Numbered from the stretch's first letter, positions 7,129 through 19,158 are shown. The stretch is 64,000 nt of DNA from Sphingobium sp. HWE2-09 (GCF_035989265.1 NZ_JAYKZX010000003.1:1240001-1304000), one strand, 5' to 3'. The notes: a model not told the origin generated them from the sequence alone. Numbers and translations are program-made.

Positions 7129-9804
7129 ATGACAGGGGGCAGCACCATCGTCGAGTTCTGGCGAGACGAACACACCGCGACCGGCAACGCGTCGCAGACC
7201 GATGACGTTTTGCTGTTGCAGCAGGCCGTTCTCGACATAGACGACGGCGATCCGGCGGAAGGGATCGGTGACGACAGGCTGAAGTCCTTGCGATGGGCAT
7301 TGCTGGCGCTGGGCATCGGCTGGGTGGGTTTCGCCGGTTGGGCAATGGTCGCGTCGGGCGATATCGCCAATGGTGGCCCCTCGGCCTGGACCGATGGCGT
7401 CGTCACATTAGTGTCCCCCCTCATCCTGCTCGGCGTCGTCTATCTGCTTCTGGTCCGCAACAGCCGGTCCGAATCGCGGCGCTATCTCGACACTGCGCGC
7501 GCATTGCGCACCGAAGCGGACCTGCTGGAATTGCGGCTCGGCCGCATCACCAGCCAGTTGGAAACGGCGCAGCGGGCGATGCAGGATCAGGCCGAACTGC
7601 TCGACAGCTATGGCGCGGCCGCCAGCAGCAATATGGAGGCGTCCGCCGAACTGATCGCGGGCCGCGCCCAGACCACGGCGGATCGAGCGGAAACCGCCGA
7701 ACGCGCCGCACTGGCGCTGGTCGCGCGGATGGACATGCTGATCGGGTCGATCCCCGAACTGGAAGATCGCACCAGCCGCATGGCCGCCCAGATGATGGAC
7801 AATGGTCATGCGCTGGGTGAACGGATCGACACGCTGGAGGCGCGCCTCCATGCTTTGGCCGAATTGTCCGACGATGCGCGCGCCCGCACGCTGGCGGCGA
7901 CGAAAAGCCTGTCCAGCCAGTTGACGCAATTGCAGGAATTGACCCGGTCGGCGACGCAGGAAGTCAACGGCATGGCCGATATTGCCGTCGGGCGGATCGA
8001 CGCCACCGCGCAAGGCGCGCGACAGGCGATGGACCGCAGCCGCCAGGAGATCGAAGCCCATGCCGCCGCGCTGACGACCCTGGTCGATGCGGCGCAGGCC
8101 GGTGTCGCAGAAACCAGTATGCAGGTGCGCGAGACGCTGACCGGGGATCTGGACGGCATGGAAAGCGATTTGCGGTCGCGCCTGGAAGCGACGCTCCAGA
8201 TCGTGCGCAACGGGCTGGCAACGACGGACGAAGGGCTTTCGCGTCGGGCGGACGCGCTCCAGGCGCTGGTGACTGCTGCCCAGTCCGGGATCGGCAACGC
8301 CAGCGAAGAGGCGCTCGCCACGCTGGAACGCGATATGGAGGCGATGGAAACCGATCTGCGTCGTCGCCTCGACGCCGCATTGCAGCGCGCGCAGGAAACG
8401 CTGGCGATCACCGATGGTGGCCTGAGCAGCCAGACCGCTACGCTCGACGCCCTGATTGCGCGATCACGCGAAAGTCTAACGGCCATTGGCGACGAAACGG
8501 TCGCTGGCCTGAGCGATGCGATCAGCGATGTCGAAAACCGACTGCATCAGGTGGATGGCATGATCGACGGTCAGCGCAGCTTGATGTCGAACCTGCATGA
8601 CAGCCTGCAGGACACCATTGCAGCGACCGAAAGCCGCTTTGCCGCGCTGGAGGACAGCGCACTGGCCCGTGGCGAGCGCCTGACCGGCGCTCTGGTCCGG
8701 ATGACAGACGAGACGCTGCGGATCGACAAGGCGCTGGCGACGGGGGGCATGACCGCCGAAAAGCTGATCGGATGCGCCGAAACCTTGCTGGTTGCGCTCG
8801 ATTCGAGCGTGCGCGAGTTGGACGAAACCTATCCCGCCGCGCTCGAACGGTTCGACGCCCGGATGGAGCAGAGCCGCGCTTTGCTGGGCAGCGCCGCACC
8901 GGAGATGGAACGGCTGGAGGCCATATCCGAATCGCTGGTCGGGCGTGCGGCGGAAGCGGAAGACATGCTGCGCGGTCAGGGCAGTCGCCTCACCGAATGG
9001 CTGGAAAGCACGCAAAGCGGGCTGGAAGCGAATCGCGCCTTGGTAGAACGGCTGCGCACGACACTCGACGCTGCACATCAGGACGCGACACGGATCACGG
9101 AAGGCGCCGGGCCGCTGCTCGTCACCGCCCTGTTGCGGGTCAAGGATACGGCGGATCAGGCTGCAGAACGCGCGCGTCAGGCGCTGGGTCGCGCCATTCC
9201 CGACGCAGCCCAGCAATTGGCGCAGGCGAGCGACGAAGCATTGCAGGCCGTCATCGGCGAGAAGGTGACTGCGCAAATCGAACAGGTCGCCCGCGTCGCC
9301 GAAGAGGCGGTCAAGGCCGCGCATCAGGCGTCGGAACGGTTGACGCGTCAGTTGCTGACCATCGCCGACACGAGCGCCAGCGTCGAACAGCGGATCGAAA
9401 AGGCGGAGCAGGCGTCGGAAAATCGCGATCGCGACCATTTTGCGCGACGATCGGCCTTGCTGATCGAATCGCTCAACAGCACCGCCATCGACGTTGCCAA
9501 GATACTGTCCAACGACGTTACCAATTCGGCCTGGTCCGCTTATCTGAAGGGCGATCGCGGTGTCTTCACCCGCCGTGCGGTAAAGCTGCTGGATGCTGGG
9601 GAATCGCGGGAGATCGCGCTCCATTATGACGCTGATGCGGAATTCCGCGATCATGTGAACCGCTATATCCATGATTTCGAAGCGATGCTGCGGATCATCC
9701 TGTCCGCGCGCGACGGCAATGCGCTCGGCGTCGCTGTCCTGTCTTCCGACATGGGCAAGCTCTATGTCGCGCTGGCGCAGGCGATCGAGCGGCTGCGGCA
9801 ATAA
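7129..9804 (+). CDS. TipN-like two-pass membrane protein with long coiled coil
   Basis: 891 residues. Two membrane helices lie near residues 55-75 and 88-108; the rest is a very long Ala/Glu/Arg-rich coiled coil. A 62-residue repeat is visible: MESDLRSRLEATL recurs as METDLRRRLDAAL, with a third partial unit before. The last 120 residues form a more conserved domain (FTRRAVKLLD, FRDHVNRYIHDFE) that resembles the C-termini of large alphaproteobacterial coiled-coil proteins. Size and layout match Caulobacter TipN (about 888 residues, two N-terminal membrane helices, coiled coil), a cell-pole marker. The role here is inference; sequence identity to TipN was not tested. Confidence 0.6.
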   Translation: MTGGSTIVEFWRDEHTATGNASQTDDVLLLQQAVLDIDDGDPAEGIGDDRLKSLRWALLALGIGWVGFAGWAMVASGDIANGGPSAWTDGVVTLVSPLILLGVVYLLLVRNSRSESRRYLDTARALRTEADLLELRLGRITSQLETAQRAMQDQAELLDSYGAAASSNMEASAELIAGRAQTTADRAETAERAALALVARMDMLIGSIPELEDRTSRMAAQMMDNGHALGERIDTLEARLHALAELSDDARARTLAATKSLSSQLTQLQELTRSATQEVNGMADIAVGRIDATAQGARQAMDRSRQEIEAHAAALTTLVDAAQAGVAETSMQVRETLTGDLDGMESDLRSRLEATLQIVRNGLATTDEGLSRRADALQALVTAAQSGIGNASEEALATLERDMEAMETDLRRRLDAALQRAQETLAITDGGLSSQTATLDALIARSRESLTAIGDETVAGLSDAISDVENRLHQVDGMIDGQRSLMSNLHDSLQDTIAATESRFAALEDSALARGERLTGALVRMTDETLRIDKALATGGMTAEKLIGCAETLLVALDSSVRELDETYPAALERFDARMEQSRALLGSAAPEMERLEAISESLVGRAAEAEDMLRGQGSRLTEWLESTQSGLEANRALVERLRTTLDAAHQDATRITEGAGPLLVTALLRVKDTADQAAERARQALGRAIPDAAQQLAQASDEALQAVIGEKVTAQIEQVARVAEEAVKAAHQASERLTRQLLTIADTSASVEQRIEKAEQASENRDRDHFARRSALLIESLNSTAIDVAKILSNDVTNSAWSAYLKGDRGVFTRRAVKLLDAGESREIALHYDADAEFRDHVNRYIHDFEAMLRIILSARDGNALGVAVLSSDMGKLYVALAQAIERLRQ

Positions 9805-9813
9805 GCCTATCGG

Positions 9814-10271
9814 TCAGCCGATGGCTTTGCGGAAGTAGACGACCTGTTCGGTTTCGATGAATCCGGCGGCAAGGTGAAAGGCGTGGCTTTCCAAATTCGG
9901 GCGGTGTCCGAAGCCATGTCTGCGCAACCTTGCGCTTGCCCCCACGCTGCCACGCAGTCGATCAGCAGTTTCGCCACGCCGCCCCGTCGTGCCCGTTCGG
10001 TCACATACAGTCCTTCTACGAAGACGACCGGACTGGTATCACAGCCATTGACATAGTCGTGGCGCAAAGCCGCTTCGACAAAGGCCACAGCGTCGCCGCC
10101 CTCATCCAGCATTATGAAGACAGGACGACTGTCTCCACCTTCCAGCATGTCGGTAATATCCTGCAGATGTTCAGCCATCGAAGAGTCCGGCCATAGCGCG
10201 GTCCGCATCTGCGCCCAAGGCATGGCGTGAGCAGCGGTAGCGCGTATGATCCGCCCCGCAGCCTCACTCAT
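9814..10271 (-). pseudogene. Aminoglycoside 6'-N-acetyltransferase-like GNAT gene with C-terminal frameshift
   Basis: The frame from ATG 10271 encodes a GNAT protein of the AAC(6') type: MRTALWPDSS, RHDYVNGCDTSPVVFVEGLYV, RRGGVAKLLIDCVAAWG, GCADMASDTA. Near 9900 the frame then runs into unrelated sequence. Shifting frame there recovers the family ending NLESHAFHLAAGF, IETEQVVYFRKAIG and a stop at 9814-9816. A deletion (1 base, or 4 bases if one residue is also missing) near 9900 explains this. As written, the product loses its last acetyl-CoA-domain strand. A sequencing error is the alternative. ATG overlaps the upstream DUF1467 stop (ATGA). Confidence 0.75.
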
Positions 10272-10537
10272 CGTCCGTGGCCGTAACCGGGCAGCATGTC
10301 TAATGTCACCCAGCCCTGCACATAATTGGCGTAATAAAGACCAAACATAAGCGTCGCCAATATCGTCGCACGCAGCATCACCAGGCCGGGCCGGAAATTG
10401 CTGGGCGCGCTATCCGCCTGTCCCTTCAGCAGCACCTCGCCCGTTTCATCGGGCGTGCGGATGCCGAAGGGCAGCATGATGAAGGCACTGATGACCCACA
10501 TCAGGAAATAGATGGCGAAGATGGCGTACCAGTTCAT
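10268..10537 (-). CDS. DUF1467 family membrane protein
   Basis: 89 residues with two membrane helices: WYAIFAIYFLMWVISAFIMLPFG at the N-terminus and a second near residues 52-70. Between them lies the short soluble TPDETGEVLLKGQADSAP loop typical of DUF1467 (function unknown). In my experience this family lies beside rnj and the nuo cluster in sphingomonads, as here. It overlaps the acetyltransferase-like gene by 4 bases. About 110 bases separate it from rnj, and that space holds the palindromic element at 10552-10640. Confidence 0.85.
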   Translation of the reverse strand: MNWYAIFAIYFLMWVISAFIMLPFGIRTPDETGEVLLKGQADSAPSNFRPGLVMLRATILATLMFGLYYANYVQGWVTLDMLPGYGHGR

Positions 10538-10551
10538 GCCTGTGACCTAGA

Positions 10552-10640
10552 GCGATTTCTGAGTAGATGAAATCATCTGATGCCTCAGAAATCGCGGTAA
10601 AATATACACCCAAAAGGATTGATCCGATGCCATCGGATCG
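10552..10640. repeat. Compound palindromic intergenic element
   Basis: Outer arms GCGATTTCTGAG (10552-10563) and CTCAGAAATCGC (10584-10595) are exact inverted repeats; inside them AGATG/CATCT (10565-10578) is a second small inverted repeat. A separate perfect palindrome GATCCGATG-C-CATCGGATC follows at 10621-10639. It lies between rnj and the DUF1467 gene. It resembles interspersed repeats of sphingomonad genomes; no second copy is in this window. Confidence 0.6.
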
Positions 10641-10649
10641 CAACCGGCT

Positions 10650-12287
10650 CTAGGCGCGAACGAGCAGGACGTCCACTATCGGCTTCTTGCCCGTCCAGCG
10701 TGTCGCCGTCCGGCGTACCGCCAGACGTATCCGCTCACGCAGAGCATCCTCCTCTTGCGATCCCTTGGGTACGACGGCGGTGACTTCATCGGCCGCTTCG
10801 GCGAGGAAAGCCGCCTTGTCTTCCTCCACCGGCACGCCCTGGGTGCGCAGCACAGGATCACCGATCAACTTGCCCTTGCGATCGATCGCGACGGCGACGC
10901 TGATCTGGCCGTGGAGGCCCAGCTTGCGTCGCTCGTTGATGGTTGCGCCATCGGCCGGCAGGATGACGTCGCCGTCCAGCACCAGGCGCCCCACATCCTG
11001 CTTGCCGATAATTTCCGGCGCACCCGGCGCCAGGCGCAAAAGATCGCCGTTCGACTGCACCACCGCATGGCGAATGCCACTGGTGATGCCGAGCCGCGCC
11101 TGTTCCGCCATATGGCGGCGTTCGCCATGGACCGGCAAAAGAATCTCAGGCCGTATCCAGCGATACATGGCCTCCAGCTCGGGGCGACCGGGGTGGCCGG
11201 ACACATGGACTTCGGCCTGCCGATCGGTGACCATCAGGATGTTCTTCTGCGCCAGCGCATTCTGGATGCGGCCGATGGCGATTTCATTGCCGGGGATCTG
11301 CTTGGACGAGAAGATCACCGTGTCGCCTTCCGCCAGCTTGATCGGATGGCTGTCGAACGCGATGCGGGAAAGCGCTGCGCGTGCTTCACCCTGCCCGCCG
11401 GTGGCGATGATCATTACCTCACTGCGGGGCAGGTGCATGACATCGTCCCAGTCGACCGTCGGCGGGAAATCCTTGAGGTAACCGGCCGCCTTGGCGGTGC
11501 TGATGATGCGATCAAGCGAACGCCCGGCGACGCAGACCTTACGCCCGGTGGCGGCCGCCACTTCGCCCAGCGTCTGCACACGGGCGGCATTGGAGGCGAA
11601 GGTCGTGACCAGCACGCGTCCCTTCGCCGCCGCGACGGTCTGCATCAGCCCCTCGCGCACGTCACCTTCGGACCCGCTGGCCTTGTCGTTGAAGACATTG
11701 GTGCTGTCGCAGACCAATGCCAGCACGCCTTCGTCGCCGATCGCCGTCAGTTCCGCTGGCGTGGACGGCTGGCCCAGCAAGGGCTGCTCGTCCAGTTTCC
11801 AGTCGCCGGTATGGAAGATACGACCATAGGGCGTATCGATCAGCACCGCATTGCCTTCGGGAATGGAGTGGGCCAGCGGCACGTAACGGAAGCCGAACGG
11901 CCCAAGATTGAAGCTGCCTTCATTCTGAATCACATGCAGCTTCACCTCCTTGGAGAGGCCTTCTTCTTCCAGCTTAAGCCGGATCAGACCCGCCGTGAAG
12001 GGCGTAGCATAAAGCGGCACGCCAAGGTCTGCGGCCAGATAGGGAATCGCACCGATATGATCTTCATGCCCATGGGTCAGCACGATCCCGAGCAGATCCT
12101 TGCGCCGTTCCTCGATAAAGCTGAGGTCCGGTAGAACCAGTTCGATCCCGGGATAGGTGGGATCGCCAAAGGTCATGCCCAGGTCGACCATGACCCATTT
12201 GCCCTGGCAACCGTAGAGATTAACGTTCATGCCGATCTCGCCCGACCCACCGAGGGCCAGGAAGATCAGTTCATCCTTGGGTGTCAT
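10650..12287 (-). CDS. rnj: Ribonuclease J
   Basis: 545 residues. A metallo-beta-lactamase/beta-CASP nuclease that processes and degrades RNA by endo- and 5'-3' exonuclease action. The metal-binding motif HGHEDHIGA is at residues 72-80; further motifs are SGHPGRPE (beta-CASP) and PVHGERRHM. LGGSGEIGMN at the N-terminus is typical of RNase J. The start ATG overlaps the coaX stop by one base (TAATG). It is cotranscribed with nuoN-birA-coaX. It is the probable main 5'-3' exonuclease of this bacterium. Confidence 0.96.
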   Translation of the reverse strand: MTPKDELIFLALGGSGEIGMNVNLYGCQGKWVMVDLGMTFGDPTYPGIELVLPDLSFIEERRKDLLGIVLTHGHEDHIGAIPYLAADLGVPLYATPFTAGLIRLKLEEEGLSKEVKLHVIQNEGSFNLGPFGFRYVPLAHSIPEGNAVLIDTPYGRIFHTGDWKLDEQPLLGQPSTPAELTAIGDEGVLALVCDSTNVFNDKASGSEGDVREGLMQTVAAAKGRVLVTTFASNAARVQTLGEVAAATGRKVCVAGRSLDRIISTAKAAGYLKDFPPTVDWDDVMHLPRSEVMIIATGGQGEARAALSRIAFDSHPIKLAEGDTVIFSSKQIPGNEIAIGRIQNALAQKNILMVTDRQAEVHVSGHPGRPELEAMYRWIRPEILLPVHGERRHMAEQARLGITSGIRHAVVQSNGDLLRLAPGAPEIIGKQDVGRLVLDGDVILPADGATINERRKLGLHGQISVAVAIDRKGKLIGDPVLRTQGVPVEEDKAAFLAEAADEVTAVVPKGSQEEDALRERIRLAVRRTATRWTGKKPIVDVLLVRA

Positions 12288-13066
12288 TATGTCTTCAAAC
12301 TCCGTTCGTGCATCAGCGCGAGGCCCTGAACCGTCAGGTCCGGCGCGATCGCATCGAAAATATCGCTATTGTCATTGAAGAGGACCGCCAGGCCCCCCGT
12401 CGAAATCACTCTGGTCGGTCGGCCGATCTCCGCCCTCATGCGGGCGACCAGCCCCTCCATCATTGCAACATAGCCCCAGAATACGCCTATATGCATCTGC
12501 GCTTCGGTGGTTCGCCCGATGACCGAACGATTTTCAGGCGGCGCGATAGCGATCTTGGGCAATTTGGCCGCAGCCGCCACCAGCGCATCGAGCGACAGGT
12601 TGATCCCCGGCGCGATAATCCCGCCCTTATATGCGCCGCTATAATCCACCACATCAAACGTCGTAGCAGTGCCGAAATCGATGATGATCAGGTCGCCATT
12701 ATAGAGATGGTGGGCAGCGATCGCATTTACAACCCGATCCGCGCCCACCGACGCCGGTTCGGCCACGTCCAGTTCGATGCCCCATTCGACCGGCGCCTGT
12801 CCGGCGATCAAAGCGCTAGTCTTGAAATATTTGTCGGCCAGAACCTGCAGATTATGTAGCGCACGTGGCACGACGGTGGCGATGATGACCGCATCGACAT
12901 CGCCGATGGCATAGCCTTCCAGCTGCAGCAACTGGTTCAACCAGACCGCATATTCGTCGGCTGTCCGTCGCGGATCGGTGGCGATCCGCCAGCGCGCCTT
13001 GATCTCGCGCCCTTCGACCAGCGCGAAAACGACATTGGTGTTACCCGCGTCGATCGCGAGAAGCAT
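12287..13066 (-). CDS. coaX: Type III pantothenate kinase
   Basis: 259 residues. Phosphorylates pantothenate, the first step of coenzyme A synthesis. The ATP-binding P-loop-like DAGNTN is at residues 6-11; [15 protein letters not shown] and [14 protein letters not shown] carry the substrate-binding and catalytic Asp residues, and [15 protein letters not shown] is a further family motif. It lies 10 bases after birA and overlaps rnj by one base. The birA-coaX pairing links two cofactor functions, as in many bacteria. Confidence 0.96.
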   Translation of the reverse strand: MLLAIDAGNTNVVFALVEGREIKARWRIATDPRRTADEYAVWLNQLLQLEGYAIGDVDAVIIATVVPRALHNLQVLADKYFKTSALIAGQAPVEWGIELDVAEPASVGADRVVNAIAAHHLYNGDLIIIDFGTATTFDVVDYSGAYKGGIIAPGINLSLDALVAAAAKLPKIAIAPPENRSVIGRTTEAQMHIGVFWGYVAMMEGLVARMRAEIGRPTRVISTGGLAVLFNDNSDIFDAIAPDLTVQGLALMHERSLKT

Positions 13067-13076
13067 GGCCGGTTCC

Positions 13077-13784
13077 TCAGCTCAGAATGATATCGCCCGC
13101 GTGAATGGCACGGCTCTGCCCATTCGCCAAGCGCAGGATCAACATACCCTGCCGGTCCAGCGTATCGAATGTGCCTGACACTTCTTCGCCATCGGGTTGA
13201 ACCACCCGCATCGGCGTGCCGGTCGGATGGGCGTTGAGCAGCCAATGGGCGCGGATGGGATCAAGGCCTTGGGCGCGCCAGATCGACAGCCAATGGGCGA
13301 AGAGTTGCGCAAGTCGTTCGTAAAGTTCGGGCGCTTGCGCGTCATCTGCCCTCTGCGCCGCCAGACTGGTGACCGGACGGTCCAATCCTTCCGGATGACC
13401 GCGTACGTTGATACCGATGCCGACGACGATCGCGTCGCCTGCCCGTTCCAGCAAAATGCCCGCTATCTTTGCGCCATCGACCAATATGTCGTTGGGCCAT
13501 TTGATCCGCGCCTGCCCCGCGCATAGCGGCGCGACCAGCGCATGGACCGCATTGGCGGCGACCAGCGCCAGCGTATGCGGCAACGCATCGGTCGGCTGAA
13601 GAAGCACGATGGTCGAGCAATAGAGATTGCCGTCAGGGCTTTCCCAACTGCGTCCCATCCGCCCCTTGCCGCCTGTCTGGCGTCCGGCGCGCAACCAACT
13701 GCCGTCGGCTGCGCCATCCCCCGCCAACGCCAGCATGTCGGCGTTGGTGGAGCCGGTTTCCTCGACGAAACGAAACAGGGTCAG
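13077..13784 (-). CDS. birA: Biotin--[acetyl-CoA-carboxylase] ligase, probable CTG start
   Basis: Attaches biotin to the carboxyl-carrier protein of acetyl-CoA carboxylase. Family motifs are complete: [40 protein letters not shown]. There is no DNA-binding N-terminal domain, so it is probably not a repressor. The first ATG would cut off the conserved GSTN substrate loop. No ATG, GTG or TTG precedes that loop before the nuoN end; the CTG at 13784-13782 overlaps the nuoN stop as CTGA, the same geometry as the ATGA overlaps elsewhere here. A CTG at 13778 is the other choice. The product would have about 235 residues. Confidence 0.88.
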   Translation of the reverse strand: MTLFRFVEETGSTNADMLALAGDGAADGSWLRAGRQTGGKGRMGRSWESPDGNLYCSTIVLLQPTDALPHTLALVAANAVHALVAPLCAGQARIKWPNDILVDGAKIAGILLERAGDAIVVGIGINVRGHPEGLDRPVTSLAAQRADDAQAPELYERLAQLFAHWLSIWRAQGLDPIRAHWLLNAHPTGTPMRVVQPDGEEVSGTFDTLDRQGMLILRLANGQSRAIHAGDIILS

Positions 13785-15217
13785 AAGAGCGACGCCGCCG
13801 CGGCCGCGCTCGCCTGGTCCAGTACGGGGTTGAGGAGATAACCCAGCACGATCACCACGGCTGACACGGTCAGGATGACATTCTCAACCGCACCGCCCTT
13901 GGCTTCATAGGCCATGGTCGGCTCGTCGAAATAGATCGTTTTGATGATCTTGAGATAATAAAAGGCGCCGATCACCGAAGCCGCGATACCGAAGGCGGCC
14001 AATGCCGTCAGGCCCGACGCCACGGCGGCATCGAATACCAGGAACTTCGCCCAGAAGCCGAAGAGCGGCGGGATACCGGCCATCGAGAACATGAAGATGG
14101 CGAAGGCCGCGGCCAGACCCTTACGCGATTGCGACAGGCCGGCCAGGCTGGCGATCGTCTCGACCGGCTTGCCGTCCGCATCGCGCATTTGCAGGATACA
14201 GGCGAAGGCACCGATGGTCATGACGACGTAGATCGCCATATAGCTCATCGTCGCCGCCGCACCCGCTGGCGTGCCTGCGGCCAGGCCGATCAGCGCGAAG
14301 CCGACATTGTTGATCGATGAATAGGCCATCAGGCGCTTGATGTTGGTCTGGCCGATGGCGGCGACCGCACCGAACAGGATCGAGGCGAGCGCGACGAAGA
14401 TCACGATCTGCTGCCAGTCGAGGCCTGCCGGGCCGAGCGCTTCGATCGCGACGCGCACGGTAAGGCCGATCGCGGCGACCTTCGGCGCACTGGCAAAGAA
14501 AGTCGTGACCGGGGTCGGCCCACCTTCATAAACGTCGGGCGTCCACATATGGAACGGCACGGCGCTGATCTTGAAAGCGAGGCCGGCAAGCACGAACACC
14601 AGGCCGAACAGTTCGCCCTTCGACACGCCATCGCCCAGCGCCACGGCAATGCCGTCAAACGCCGTACTGCCGGTGAAGCCGTACAGCAGCGAGATACCGT
14701 AGAGAAGAATGCCGCTGGCCAGCGAACCCAGCACGAAATATTTGAGGCCCGCTTCCGAAGAGCGTCCATCCTGGCGCATGAAGCTGGCGAGCACGTAGGA
14801 GGCCAAGCTGTTCATTTCCAGGCCGACATAGAGCGTCAGCATATCGCCCGCCGACACCATCATGCCCATGCCGATGGCTGCGAACAGGATCAGCACCGGA
14901 TATTCGGGACGGGGCGCGCCATCGACCGAGAAGAAGCGCGGGGCTAGCAGAATGGCCGCAGCGGCGGCGGCATAGATCAAAGCCTTCGCATAGGCCGAGA
15001 AGGCGTCGGCGCGATACAGGCCGTCAAAAGCGTCCGGCCCATGGGCGAGCGAAACTGACAGGGTCAGGCCCGCGATCACCAGCGTGATGACCGACAACCA
15101 GTTCACGACGCGCGCCGTGCCGTCGCCGCCAAAGGCCGCGACCAGCATAAGGCCCAGGCCACCAACCGTCAGAACGAGTTCCGGCAGGACCGCCAGAAGG
15201 GAAGCGGAGTCAACCAT
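13781..15217 (-). CDS. nuoN: NADH-quinone oxidoreductase subunit N
   Basis: 478 residues, about 14 membrane helices, antiporter-like proton-pumping subunit of complex I. Conserved segments include GLEMNSLASYVLASF, LKYFVLGSLASGILLYGISLLYG (conserved Lys/Glu in helices) and FHMWTPDVYEG. It is the last nuo gene, following nuoM with a one-base overlap, and is translationally coupled to birA. Confidence 0.97.
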   Translation of the reverse strand: MVDSASLLAVLPELVLTVGGLGLMLVAAFGGDGTARVVNWLSVITLVIAGLTLSVSLAHGPDAFDGLYRADAFSAYAKALIYAAAAAAILLAPRFFSVDGAPRPEYPVLILFAAIGMGMMVSAGDMLTLYVGLEMNSLASYVLASFMRQDGRSSEAGLKYFVLGSLASGILLYGISLLYGFTGSTAFDGIAVALGDGVSKGELFGLVFVLAGLAFKISAVPFHMWTPDVYEGGPTPVTTFFASAPKVAAIGLTVRVAIEALGPAGLDWQQIVIFVALASILFGAVAAIGQTNIKRLMAYSSINNVGFALIGLAAGTPAGAAATMSYMAIYVVMTIGAFACILQMRDADGKPVETIASLAGLSQSRKGLAAAFAIFMFSMAGIPPLFGFWAKFLVFDAAVASGLTALAAFGIAASVIGAFYYLKIIKTIYFDEPTMAYEAKGGAVENVILTVSAVVIVLGYLLNPVLDQASAAAAASLF

Positions 15218-16763
15218 TAATGCGCCTCCCCGTGCGCGGATGCTTCTTCATGATGGCCCTCACTCGCTGGCTTGGGCGCACCCATCTTGATCTTGGAGTC
15301 TCCTGCGGGAGCCGCAGGGGCGAGGCGCGCTTCGAGCGCGCGAATGTCGGACCGCATGGGCGCCAGGAAGCTTTCGGGATAGACGCCCATCCACAGCACC
15401 GCAGCGGCGATCGGCGCCAGCAACCAGATTTCCCGACCCGACAGGTCGGGCATGGCGGCGGCATCGGCATTGACCTGCTCGCCATAGCAAATGCGGCGAT
15501 ACAGATAGAGCATATAGGCGGCGCCCAGGATGATGCCCGTGGTGCAGACCAGCGCTACCCAGCTTGATGCCTGGTAGATGCCCATCAGCGACAGAAACTC
15601 CCCGACGAAGTTCGACGTACCCGGCAGGCCGACAGAGGCCATGGTGAACAGCAGGAACAGGGTCGCATAACGCGGCATATTGATGCTGAGGCCACCATAG
15701 CGGCTGATCTCACGCGTATGCAGCCGGTCGTAGATGACGCCGACGCACAGGAACAGCGCGCCGGACACCAGGCCATGGCCCAGCATGACCATCATCGCGC
15801 CTTCGATACCCGCCTGGTTGAAGGCAAACAGGCCGACCGTCACGATCGCCATATGCGCGACCGAGGAATAGGCGATCAGCTTCTTCATGTCGGACTGCAC
15901 CAGCGCGACCAGTGACGTATACACCACCGCGACCATCGACAGCCCCCAAACCAGCGGCGCGAGCTGCGCCGAAGCTTCGGGGAACATCGGCAGCGAAAAG
16001 CGGATGAAGCCGTAGCCACCCATCTTCAACAACACGCCTGCCAGGATGACCGAACCGGCGGTCGGCGCCTGAACGTGCGCGTCGGGCAGCCAGGTGTGGA
16101 CCGGCCACATCGGCATCTTCACTGCAAAGCTGGCGAAGAAGGCCAGGAACAGCCAGGTCTGAACATGCGGATCGAAATTATAGGCCATCAGCGCCGGAAT
16201 TTCGGTCGTGCCCGCTTCGTGCACCATCCACATCATCGCGATCAGCATCAGGACCGAGCCGAGCAGCGTGTAAAGGAAGAATTTATACGAGGCGTAGATA
16301 CGGTCCGCACCACCCCAGATACCGATGATGAGGTACATCGGGATGAGGCCGGCTTCGAACATGATGTAGAAGAGGTAGAGATCCTGCGCCGTGAAGACGC
16401 CGATCATCAGCACCTCCATGAACAAGAAGGCCGCCATATATTCGCCGACGCGCTTGGTGATCGCGTTCCAGCTGGCGCCGATGCAGATCGGCATCAGGAA
16501 CACGGTAAGCGCAATCAGCATCAGCGCGATGCCGTCGATACCCAGCGCCCAGGCGAAGCGACCGAAAATCGGTGCATATTCCTGGAACTGCCACTGCAGG
16601 CCGCCCTGGTCGAAATTCATCCACAGGACGATGCCCAGGACCAGATCGACCAGCGTCGCGATCAACGCGATCCAGCGCGCCGTTTTGGCGCCCGAGAACA
16701 GGCAGGCGATGGCCCCGGCCATCGGCACTGCCATCATCAGGGAAAGGATGGGGAAGCCGTCCA

Positions 16764-16764
<1 letters not shown>
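15217..16764 (-). CDS. nuoM: NADH-quinone oxidoreductase subunit M
   Basis: 515 residues, about 14 membrane helices; second of the three antiporter-like proton channels. [17 protein letters not shown] (conserved Glu), [25 protein letters not shown] and [12 protein letters not shown] are the standard NuoM motifs. The C-terminal 35 residues (after about 480) are a hydrophilic Ala/Lys/His tail. It overlaps nuoL and nuoN by one base each. Confidence 0.97.
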
Positions 16765-18842
<2,078 letters not shown>

Positions 18843-18852
18843 GGAACTTGGC

Positions 18853-19158
18853 TCAGCCCTTCATCTGATTGATGTCATCGACGGCGATGGTGCCGCGACC
18901 GCGGAAATAGATGACGAGGATGGCAAGGCCGATGGCCGCCTCACCCGCCGCGACGGTCAGCACGAACATCGAGAAGACCTGCCCCACCAAGTCACCCAGA
19001 AAGGCGCTGAAGGCGACGAGGTTGATGTTCACGCTCAAAAGGATCAGTTCGATCGCCATCAGGATGATGATGACATTCTTGCGATTGATGAAGATGCCCA
19101 GCACCCCCATCACGAACAGGATGGCGCTGACCACCAGATAATGTTGAAGGCCGATCAC
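18853..19158 (-). CDS. nuoK: NADH-quinone oxidoreductase subunit K, GTG start
   Basis: 101 residues with three membrane helices. [15 protein letters not shown] start, [18 protein letters not shown] (conserved Glu) and [13 protein letters not shown] are diagnostic. The start is GTG at 19158-19156; it overlaps the nuoJ TGA as GTGA, so translation is coupled. Confidence 0.96.
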   Translation of the reverse strand: MIGLQHYLVVSAILFVMGVLGIFINRKNVIIILMAIELILLSVNINLVAFSAFLGDLVGQVFSMFVLTVAAGEAAIGLAILVIYFRGRGTIAVDDINQMKG

